DNA from: JBMZCV01 sp049613665
Lineage (GTDB): Bacteria > Bacteroidota > Bacteroidia > Chitinophagales > UBA2359
Assembly: GCA_049613665.1 (NCBI GenBank)
Contig: JBMZCV010000052.1
Location: 1 to 29,378, forward strand
Direction: 5' to 3'
Length of the DNA stretch: 29,378 bases
Numbering within the stretch: the first letter of the stretch is position 1; each line of letters begins with the position of its first letter. A model generated the notes under the pieces. That model saw nothing but the letters and a program-made list of their open reading frames with translations. It had not been told where the DNA came from and ran no database searches. Positions 8,968 through 15,221 of this stretch are shown here, one piece after another. The position numbers and the translations under genes are program-made.

Positions 8968-9674
8968 TCTACTTCAGAAGTACCCTCTTTGCCTTTTTTA
9001 AATTTATAACCAATACCTTTTACTGTTTTGATATACCCTTTGTCGAGTTTTTCCCTTAGCTTTCTGATATGCACATCAATTGTTCTATCATTCACAATGA
9101 CATTGCCCCAGATTTTATCCAAGATTTTTTCTCTCGTAAACACTTTTCCAGGCCGAGAAGCCAATAAATAGAGCAAATTAAATTCCTTGCGAGGCAATTC
9201 AATCAATCTACCTGCTTTTCGGAGTGTAAACGTATCTCTATCAATTTCCAAATCTCTGACCGCAATCACATCGCTTTTTTCCTCTTCTTCTTTGCTATAT
9301 CTTCGCAACAAAGATTTGATTTTACTCAGCATCAGGCGAGGCTTGATAGGCTTTGTCAAATAATCGTCAGCACCTATATCAAGAGCCAAAACCTGTGTAA
9401 ATTCCTCGCTTCTAGCCGTCAAAAAAACAATTAAAGTATCCTTAAAAACTTCTTTACTCCGCAACTCTTTGCAAGTTTGAATACCATCAAGTTCTGGCAT
9501 CATAATATCTAAAATAATCAGATGGGGTAAATGTTTTTCGGCCTGTTCCAAAGCTTTGATACCATTGGAAGCCAAAAAAACTTGATACCCTTCTTTCCGA
9601 ATATTATAGCTCATAAATTCGAGGCTATCAGCTTCATCATCTACCATTAAAATTTTGATGTCGTTGTTGTTCAT
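8964..9674 (-). CDS. OmpR/PhoB-family DNA-binding response regulator (orphan)
   Basis: The 236-residue protein has a receiver domain (about 5-120) with the acidic pocket Asp12/Asp13, phospho-acceptor Asp56 in LDIMMP, Thr86 and Lys108 in TKPI, all intact. A winged-helix output domain follows (about 135-230) with the usual 'FNLLYLLASRPGKVFTREKIL' and 'DRTIDVHIRKLREKL' elements. It should bind DNA as a phosphorylation-induced dimer. No histidine kinase lies on either side, so the partner must be elsewhere. The gene converges with the hydrolase and overlaps it by 4 bp. Upstream, between about 9675 and 9870, lies a family B palindrome that could affect its expression. Confidence 0.95.
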   Translation of the reverse strand: MNNNDIKILMVDDEADSLEFMSYNIRKEGYQVFLASNGIKALEQAEKHLPHLIILDIMMPELDGIQTCKELRSKEVFKDTLIVFLTARSEEFTQVLALDIGADDYLTKPIKPRLMLSKIKSLLRRYSKEEEEKSDVIAVRDLEIDRDTFTLRKAGRLIELPRKEFNLLYLLASRPGKVFTREKILDKIWGNVIVNDRTIDVHIRKLREKLDKGYIKTVKGIGYKFKKGKEGTSEVD

Positions 9675-9802
9675 TGGTTGTTTTTAGAATAAAAATAAAT
9701 AAATATTCAAAATTTGGCACACTATAAAGAAAGTCAAATGAAATTTGTTTCTTCAAAATATTGAAAGAAGTAGAAAACGCTTTAAAAATGCCTTCTACCT
9801 AA

Positions 9803-9866
9803 GAGGTTGTTTAAATTTTGTTTTTGATGCTTTTTTTAAGCCAAAGGATAGAACTTAAACAGCCTC
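9803..9866. repeat. Family B MITE-like element with TAA flanks
   Basis: The 64-bp fold-back has ends GAGGTTGTTTAA and TTAAACAGCCTC and is flanked on both sides by TAA (9800-9802 and 9867-9869), consistent with a 3-bp target duplication. GAGGCTGTTTAAA-like ends with short duplications are known from IS5-type elements, so a non-autonomous derivative is inferred. No transposase is nearby. Confidence 0.65.
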
Positions 9867-9968
9867 TAAGCTTGGCACTTATGCAAAGATAAAAAGAATC
9901 TTTTTATAATTTGATTTTGTTTTACTATATAAACGCTTATGATAGGTTTATTCCAAAAAAATGAAGCA

Positions 9969-9997
9969 GCTAAGACATTGAAAATCAAGGCATTATC
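9969..9997 (-). repeat. Decayed family A core hairpin
   Basis: GCTAAGACATTG, then AAAATCAAGG and CATTATC, matches the reverse complement of the copy 1 core (272-300) apart from scattered changes. Both flanking ends are gone. Confidence 0.5.
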
Positions 9998-10052
9998 ATT
10001 TGCTTGAATATCCAAAAAAATCTGGATAACTACTCAAAAATAGAAAAAGACA

Positions 10053-10077
10053 TTGTTTTTGAATTTTGATACTTTTG
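10053..10077 (+). promoter_or_regulatory. Promoter-like -7 box TACTTTTG
   Basis: TACTTTTG at 10070-10077 fits TAnnTTTG exactly. The nearest TTG (10053-10055) is 14 nt upstream, shorter than the usual ~19. It could drive the repeat-protein gene at 10409 through a ~330-nt leader. Confidence 0.35.
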
Positions 10078-10408
10078 CTAAAGCGAAAATGACACTGATA
10101 GCTCTTCAAAAGGTAAAACAAATCATGTTTCTGACAGACTGTGTTTTAATTAAAAACCATTAAAAATACTTGCTAAAGTTTAGTCTAACACAAACTTTAA
10201 ATAGGCATCAAAACGAAAAAATACTGTGACGCATTGACAAATAATCGTCTAATCTCATATCAAGCATGTAATAGAAAAACAAAAATAGAATATGCTTGTT
10301 TAATGTTTTTGTTTATCTTAGTAATAAAGTAAAAGTAGAAAAAAGCTAAATATAATAAAATAAAACTATTTATATAGCTTTCAAATTGAGTAAATTAAAA
10401 ATAAAATA

Positions 10409-11563
10409 ATGGACACTAGAGTATATCACAACATTGAAGGTTTAGTAAACTTTCCTACTATACGTTTATCAGAACTTTCTGTTTTTGAAAATATGGTAGA
10501 TAAGTATCAACCTGAATGTATATTTGTAGCAACTACTACCAGAACAACGAAAGCTGGAGAGAAAGACCTAATTGGTCGCAAGAAGATAGTTGAAAAAACA
10601 AATACAAGTTTATCATTCCAACACAACGGCATGGTATATAGTGTTGATAGTGCCAATTTTCGCACGCTCGAAGACCAAAAAGATGGTGCTTTGAAAGGCT
10701 TTGAAGATGGAACTGATTATTATGCAGCTAAAGAAGGCAATTTTATTGATAGCGAAGAGTATCAACATTGTCAGACTGCGGGCTTCGAAGATAGAGTAGA
10801 ATACTTAAAAGCTCAACGAATTGGTTTTGTAGGAAGTATCGAAAAATTGGAAACAGCAGTAGCTAATGGCAAACTTAATGATGCTGAATACAAGAAAATC
10901 AAAACTCTGCAAACAGACTCACAAGTATATAACTTTGCCAAAAACTTTGGCTATGACAACTACGATGAGTTTGAAAATGCTTTAGCAAGTGGCTTCGTAA
11001 AAGCAGAAGCAACCGACTACCGAGAAGCACTAGAAAAAGGGTTTGATAGCTCAAAAACTTTTTATAAAGCCAAAAAAGGTAGCTTCACTGATTTAACAGA
11101 ATTTCAGCAAGCACAAACAGTAGGCATTGGCGATAAGCAAGATTGGAGTAGATATGTAGAACTCAACAACATCAAAGAGACTTGCGGTTTCCGCTCTATT
11201 GAGCAAGCACACTTATTCGAATTGTTGAACAATTTGGAAGAAAACAAAAAAGTGTCTATCACTAGAATGTGGGAAATGCTAAAAAGCAATCAGAAAAATG
11301 CCAATAATTCAAAAAGCGATGTGAGTTGGCTCGACCGTCCTATTATGCAAATATTTGGCGGAGGCTCAAAATTGCCAGATTGGTACTCTACTTCATTCAA
11401 AGATATGGTAGAAGTAAAAGTATTTTTGATTTCTAATGAAAATATCGGACGTATTGGACTGTATGATGCTGATGGCGAAGTATTTGAAAGAAAAATAATG
11501 AAGCCTATTGTTGCAGAAATAGAAGAACTAGAAATGTTGGACGAAGAGACCAGCGAAGAGTAG
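10409..11563 (+). CDS. Unrecognised cytoplasmic protein with ~14-residue helical repeats
   Basis: The 384-residue protein has no signal peptide or membrane segment and is not a family I recognise. Residues ~84-260 are built from about ten degenerate units of 13-16 residues with the pattern acidic-x-x-Glu/Asp-Tyr/Phe-x-x-Ala-x-x-x-Gly-Phe, for example 'GTDYYAAKEGNF', 'SEEYQHCQTAGF', 'RVEYLKAQRIGF', 'NYDEFENALASGF', 'ATDYREALEKGF' and 'DLTEFQQAQTVGI'. This suggests a solenoid of short helical hairpins. The N-terminal ~80 residues ('FPTIRLSELSVFENMV', 'YQPECIFVATTTR') and a C-terminal globular part (~300-370, including 'LPDWYSTSFKDMVEVKVFL') are separate. The tail is acidic. A binding scaffold is plausible but is only an inference from the architecture. 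The gene stands alone, with long repeat-bearing gaps on both sides. Confidence 0.75.
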   Translation: MDTRVYHNIEGLVNFPTIRLSELSVFENMVDKYQPECIFVATTTRTTKAGEKDLIGRKKIVEKTNTSLSFQHNGMVYSVDSANFRTLEDQKDGALKGFEDGTDYYAAKEGNFIDSEEYQHCQTAGFEDRVEYLKAQRIGFVGSIEKLETAVANGKLNDAEYKKIKTLQTDSQVYNFAKNFGYDNYDEFENALASGFVKAEATDYREALEKGFDSSKTFYKAKKGSFTDLTEFQQAQTVGIGDKQDWSRYVELNNIKETCGFRSIEQAHLFELLNNLEENKKVSITRMWEMLKSNQKNANNSKSDVSWLDRPIMQIFGGGSKLPDWYSTSFKDMVEVKVFLISNENIGRIGLYDADGEVFERKIMKPIVAEIEELEMLDEETSEE

Positions 11564-11675
11564 AGTTGTTTTTAGGTAATGCTAAAAAAAATATAAATAT
11601 TAACAAATAAGCACTTTTTTAGTAAAGCTATAACATTTATTGTTTCTTTTATTTTAAAATCAGTAAATTACATAG

Positions 11676-11683
11676 TAGCTTTG
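11676..11683 (+). promoter_or_regulatory. Promoter-like -7 box TAGCTTTG
   Basis: An exact TAnnTTTG match followed by CA. No TTG at the expected -33 distance. It is 350 bp from the next start, with family A repeats in between, so it is either the displaced promoter of the lipoprotein gene or chance. Confidence 0.35.
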
Positions 11684-11719
11684 CAAAATGAATAATGTAT
11701 TTGTTTGTTAAATATTTTA

Positions 11720-11768
11720 GGCAAATTGTGAAAGCTAATGCCTTAATTTTCGAGACATTATGTTTGCC
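11720..11768. repeat. Family A-related hairpin (subtype with CAAATTGTG)
   Basis: The 49-bp segment is closed by GGCAAA/TTTGCC and carries GCTAATGCC...GACATTATG in place of GCTAAC...GTTAGC. The left arm CAAATTGTGAAAGCTAA recurs at 13510-13527 and 19220-19236, and inverted at 18184-18200. Confidence 0.5.
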
Positions 11769-11947
11769 ATAGTATTATATCAAAACAAATCTTCAAAACT
11801 AAATCAATCCATCAAATATAGTCTATATTTTAAATATTGAGTCAAATATTAGAAATAAATTGCCTATTTGTAGAGAAATCAAACAGGTATATCAACTTAG
11901 TGTTTGATACTGAAATAAAGAAAGGCATTTTTTAGCCAAAATACTAC

Positions 11948-12003
11948 TAGTGCCAAACAATATACAGAAAAAAATAGATTATTTAATTAGTGCTTGTCAC
12001 TTA
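11948..12003. repeat. Family A terminal repeats, inverted pair
   Basis: TAGTGCCAAACA at the left and TTAGTGCTTGTCACTTA at the right are the two family A ends facing each other, with the core lost. The right end lies 29 bp before the lipoprotein ATG. Confidence 0.6.
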
Positions 12004-12032
12004 GACTATAACATAATAAAAGTTTTATTTTT

Positions 12033-12836
12033 ATGAAAAAGCTATTAAGTTTAGCAATTTTAATGACCCTTTCATTAGGGCTTTTTACAGCTTGTGAAGA
12101 AGAAAAAGATAGTGATACAACGCTAGGCTTGGCTTCTGAATGCAACATTTCTAACAATGTGGAAGATAAATACGAAGACGATGCTGTACGTTTGGCTTTA
12201 CGCCTACAACAAGCAGGCCCATTGGCTTCTCAAATCGAAATCCCACAAGCTTTAATTGATAGAGCATTGGGTGCTTTGAGTGCTGTTTACAATTCTGACT
12301 TTGCAGCACGAGACTCTATCGTAGATGAGTATGATATTCACACAGTAGATTATCCTGCTTACAACGAATTTACACTACAAGTAGATACTACTTTTGCTTG
12401 GGTAAAAGAATGGGAAGATGGCAACCGTTTGACGGAATATGCACCTATCGACGAATTGATGAATGCGTATAGTATTGATATAGATGGTGGATTAACACCT
12501 GTAACAGTCAATATCGGTGGTACAGAAACTACGGTTTTTATTGCAAGTATGACTTCTACTCGTGCCTTAAATCTTGGCGGTCTTGTTAGTTTGTTTGAAG
12601 GCATAGATGGTGTTGTTAGCGGAAACTTCAACGAAACAGGTGCTGACGGAAACAATATCAACATTATTGACAACGGAAATGCTGTTGAATTGACATATAG
12701 CATCGGCTATGACGATGACGAAGAAGCTGGCGAGTGTTTGGCAGACTGTGAGTTTATGCGTTCTTGGTTTTTTACAGTATATGACTCTGACTGTTCGGCA
12801 GTTTATACAGGTGTTGAAGGCGACCCTGCACCGTAA
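12033..12836 (+). CDS. Surface-type lipoprotein, unknown function
   Basis: The 267-residue protein has a lipoprotein signal with lipobox FTAC, so Cys21 should become the lipidated N-terminus. The next residues (EEEKDSD) are acidic; acidic stretches directly after the cysteine act as surface-export signals in Bacteroidota, so exposure on the cell surface is likely. The mature part is acidic, beta-rich in the second half, and has four cysteines near the C-terminus (CLADC and a later DSDC, about residues 238-257) that may form disulfides. I do not recognise the family. No neighbour suggests a role: repeats precede it and a family B palindrome follows, after which a LapA-domain gene begins about 130 bp on. 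Confidence 0.75.
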   Translation: MKKLLSLAILMTLSLGLFTACEEEKDSDTTLGLASECNISNNVEDKYEDDAVRLALRLQQAGPLASQIEIPQALIDRALGALSAVYNSDFAARDSIVDEYDIHTVDYPAYNEFTLQVDTTFAWVKEWEDGNRLTEYAPIDELMNAYSIDIDGGLTPVTVNIGGTETTVFIASMTSTRALNLGGLVSLFEGIDGVVSGNFNETGADGNNINIIDNGNAVELTYSIGYDDDEEAGECLADCEFMRSWFFTVYDSDCSAVYTGVEGDPAP

Positions 12837-12865
12837 TTATTTTAAGTAAAATTCAAGTTGCTTTA

Positions 12866-12935
12866 GAGGCTGTTTAGAGATTGTTTTTTTTAGAAAAAAT
12901 ACTTTTTTATCAAAAGCTAATATTTAAATAGCCTC
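12866..12935. repeat. Family B MITE-like element
   Basis: The 70-bp fold-back has ends GAGGCTGTTTAGAG and TATTTAAATAGCCTC. The flanks are TTA and TAA, so a target duplication is not exact here. It sits 29 bp after the lipoprotein stop and could also work as a weak bidirectional terminator. Confidence 0.6.
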
Positions 12936-12969
12936 TAAAAAATATCTAATAATCTGTTTTATAAATCTA

Positions 12970-13323
12970 ATGGTCATGAAAGACAACAAACGAGGGATTT
13001 ATATCGGCATTTCGCTTTTCATTTCAGTTATTCTTATCATTTTTGCACTACAAAACTCAGCTGTAACATATCTCAATTTATTGTTTTGGGAAGTGGAAGC
13101 TTCTCTAGCAATAACCTTATTGGGAGCAGTGATGATGGGTATAATACTAACACTAATTGTGGCAGTACCTACTCGCCTAAAAATGAGTAAACACATCAAA
13201 GAACAACAGCAAAAATTGACAAAAGTTGAAAAAATGTTGCAAGAAGAACTGCTAGAAAATCACGAAATTAAAGCGAAAAAAACTAGCAACAACGAAACTA
13301 TACCAGAAAAATCTCAAATATAA
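12970..13323 (+). CDS. LapA-domain (DUF1049) inner-membrane protein
   Basis: The 117-residue protein has two membrane helices (about 10-29 and 43-67) around 'FALQNSAVTYLNLLFWEVEASLAITLLGAVMMG', which is split here as FALQNSAVTYLNLLFWEVE and then the second helix; this N/S-V-x-x-x-F pattern is typical of the LapA/YciS domain. A charged coiled coil (about 70-97) and a polar tail follow. In gamma-proteobacteria LapA works with LapB in controlling LPS synthesis; lone LapA-domain proteins in Bacteroidota are uncharacterised. ATG codons at 12970 and 12976 are both possible starts. The stop codon TAA is formed by the first three bases of a family A repeat, so the present C-terminus may have been set by that element. 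Confidence 0.8.
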   Translation: MVMKDNKRGIYIGISLFISVILIIFALQNSAVTYLNLLFWEVEASLAITLLGAVMMGIILTLIVAVPTRLKMSKHIKEQQQKLTKVEKMLQEELLENHEIKAKKTSNNETIPEKSQI

Positions 13324-13424
13324 GTAGTCGGACAAAGATAAACGACAATACCTCGAAGCTAACATACTTGCTTTCAAATATGTTAGCAAACATTGACTGT
13401 TTATTAAATAGTGCTTGGCACTTA
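13321..13424 (+). repeat. Family A palindromic repeat, copy 4, supplying a stop codon
   Basis: A 104-bp copy with left end TAAGTAGTCGGACAAAGATA, core hairpin GCTAAC...GTTAGC around 13358-13387 and right end TTTATTAAATAGTGCTTGGC then ACTTA. Its first three bases are the stop codon of the LapA-domain gene. Confidence 0.85.
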
Positions 13425-13500
13425 ATTCATTATTTAACGAAATAAAGCTTTTCTTTTATATCGTTAAAAAAAGAAAAAAAGAAGTAAGTATTCTCACAAA

Positions 13501-13651
13501 TTTATTCTACAAATTGTGGAAGTTAATACTGTAATTTTCGAAGTATTAAGTAGTCAGACAAAAATAAATATACATCTTGTTGAAGCTAACACGCTAAATA
13601 TCAATGAGTTAGCAACGAATCTGCCGTTTATTAAATAGTGCTTGGCACTTA
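13501..13651 (+). repeat. Family A tandem: partial plus full copy
   Basis: A partial copy of the CAAATTGTG subtype, with hairpin TTAATAC...GTATTAA (13523-13549), runs directly into a full copy at 13547-13651: left end TAAGTAGTCAGACAAAAATA, core GCTAAC...GTTAGC (13584-13612), right end TAGTGCTTGGCACTTA. With the copy at 13321 this fills most of the gap to the next gene. Confidence 0.8.
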
Positions 13652-13777
13652 GCACAGATTTTTTTATGATGAGATATTGTTTAGCACTTTCTGTTCACAA
13701 AAATACAATGAAAACTTAACTTACTTCTTATACAACAAAAATTAAGTCTCAAAACAATAATGTTTAAAACTTAATTT

Positions 13778-13785
13778 TATATTTG
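13778..13785 (+). promoter_or_regulatory. -7 box TATATTTG of the following gene
   Basis: TATATTTG followed by C fits TAnnTTTG and lies 40 bp before the ATG at 13826, a normal leader length. A clear -33 TTG is not visible. Confidence 0.5.
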
Positions 13786-13825
13786 CATTATTCCAATTTT
13801 ATATAAAACGCACAGCATAATAATA

Positions 13826-14995
13826 ATGAAGCAGATAGGATTATTTACCATTTTATTGACAATAGCCGCTCTTAGTATGCAGGCTCAACACGCAACAGTA
13901 GTGTATAACTACGAACGCAACAACTTTAACGAAAATCAGGCCTTGCCACCAGAAATGAATTTTATCATTAATGGAGGTGTAGCAGAAGATATCAACGAAG
14001 TATCTATAAATCTTTATCGTTCAGGCGATAATAAAAGAAAAAAATCTTTATATGAAGGGATTTGGAAACGCCCTTATGGAAGCCAACAAGATATTTTTGC
14101 GGTTTTGATGAATTACAAATTGCGTGGTGGCAGTCAATACGACATCACAATAGATTATTTCAGAAGCATCTCTGATGCCGAAAGAGAGTATTTGAAAGTA
14201 AGACTATTTCAAACACTTGATGCTTATATCTCTTCTTCATTAGAAGTTAATCGCACTCGAATTGAACTAACAAAGCCATACAAAGTTATTATGAAAGACA
14301 TAAATACTATCGTAGAAGATGGTTTGTCTATTTATAAATCTCGCAACGAAATTGCTTTTGATGGTTTCTCTGACGTAATAAAAGGAAAAATTAAGCAAAT
14401 AGAAGACGCTAACCTTTCTAAAGGAAAATATCTATTTGGTGGAAAAAAGAAAAAAGAGTCTAAGTCTGCTTATGCAAATCAATTGATGGCAGATTTGAAA
14501 CAACTCATTCACAATGAAACAGAACAGTTTTTAAACTCTGACTTATTGACGGCTAAAGATACAAAATTAGTAGATGACTATCCTGTTGATAAAACAAGAG
14601 GTTCTCTTTCAATAAATGTCGGTTATGGTGGTGTTCATTTTGATGGCGGCTTCAACGATTTAGACTATGGTAGTGCTCCTTTCGTAGGTGTATCTTTGCC
14701 TTTCGGCCGCAAAGCATTTTCGCCTTTTTTGGCAAACACTTCTATCTCGGCAGGTGTTTTCGTTAATAACTTTGAAAACGTTGCTGGCGAAGAAATCACA
14801 GGGCCATTAGTAAAAAGACCTACTTATCTTGGGTTAGGCTACAAAATGTTTAAATTCATTCGCTTAAATGCGGGAGCTACTTTCACTGAAAAAATTAATG
14901 CTTCAAACGGATTAGAACTCAAAGACATCAACATCCGTCCATTTGTAGGAATTAGTGCAGAGTTTAACCTCTCTGTTAGCTTTGGCGACAAATAA
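13826..14995 (+). CDS. Secreted envelope protein with C-terminal beta-rich region
   Basis: The 389-residue protein has a signal peptide (about 1-20, ending MQA-Q). Residues ~25-120 are beta-rich, ~120-250 largely helical with a lysine-rich loop (GGKKKKESKS), and ~255-389 read as alternating amphipathic beta strands with aromatic girdles ('GSLSINVGYGGVHFDGG', 'APFVGVSLPFGRK', 'RPTYLGLGYKMFKFI', 'IRPFVGISAEFNLSVSF'), as in an outer-membrane barrel or half-barrel. I do not recognise a named family. The gene lies 227 bp before the OmpA-type gene with family A repeats between; a functional link is possible but unproven. It has its own promoter-like box. Confidence 0.68.
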   Translation: MKQIGLFTILLTIAALSMQAQHATVVYNYERNNFNENQALPPEMNFIINGGVAEDINEVSINLYRSGDNKRKKSLYEGIWKRPYGSQQDIFAVLMNYKLRGGSQYDITIDYFRSISDAEREYLKVRLFQTLDAYISSSLEVNRTRIELTKPYKVIMKDINTIVEDGLSIYKSRNEIAFDGFSDVIKGKIKQIEDANLSKGKYLFGGKKKKESKSAYANQLMADLKQLIHNETEQFLNSDLLTAKDTKLVDDYPVDKTRGSLSINVGYGGVHFDGGFNDLDYGSAPFVGVSLPFGRKAFSPFLANTSISAGVFVNNFENVAGEEITGPLVKRPTYLGLGYKMFKFIRLNAGATFTEKINASNGLELKDINIRPFVGISAEFNLSVSFGDK

Positions 14996-15000
14996 AATTT

Positions 15001-15166
15001 CACATCTCATTGAAACTAATGCCATAGTTTTCAATGCGTTAGCCACTAAACGAATGCTTTATTAAATAGGACTTGGCACTTGAATCTCTTTTTTTGAATA
15101 AGTGCCAAACACTAGCTACTAATTTGTGCTAACGTATTGAAAACTACTAGAGTGTTAGCTTTCAAA
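15001..15166. repeat. Family A repeats, two copies end to end in opposite orientation
   Basis: 15001-15081 is a right-hand copy ending GACTTGGCACTT, matching 7691-7733 closely. 15099-15166 opens with TAAGTGCCAAACACTA and has core hairpin GCTAAC...GTTAGC (15128-15159), in the opposite orientation. Together they fill the gap between the two envelope genes; the first starts 5 bp after a stop codon. Confidence 0.8.
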
Positions 15167-15221
15167 GTGCATCAATTTATTTCTATTTATTCACTAAAGA
15201 AGAAACTCTTTCTAACAGAAT

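Larger units (their letters stand above)
9675..10408. other. 734-bp gene-free interval
   Basis: This interval lies between the divergent response regulator and repeat-protein genes. It holds a family B element (9803-9866), a decayed family A core (9969-9997), a promoter-like TACTTTTG box (10070-10077) and a stem TAAAGTTT/AAACTTTA (10174-10199). I see no frame with coding character. The length, and a promoter box ~330 bp from the next start, leave room for a small RNA or a long leader, but nothing recognisable supports either. Confidence 0.5.
11564..12032. other. 469-bp gene-free interval with repeats
   Basis: Contains a -7-like box TAGCTTTG (11676-11683), a hairpin closed by GGCAAA (11720-11725) and TTTGCC (11763-11768) that resembles the family A subtype 'caaattgtgaaagctaa', and family A end sequences at 11948-12003. 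No coding frame is seen. The lipoprotein gene begins 30 bp after the last repeat. Confidence 0.5.

Noticed and set aside
9803..9866. Family B palindrome as a terminator or operator of the response-regulator gene
   Set aside because: It lies upstream of the gene, lacks a T-run and has the same ends as elements elsewhere with TAA flanks, so a mobile-element origin explains it better.
13321..13651. Closely spaced repeats considered as a CRISPR array
   Set aside because: Units are ~105 bp, diverged, palindromic and not evenly spaced, with no cas genes.
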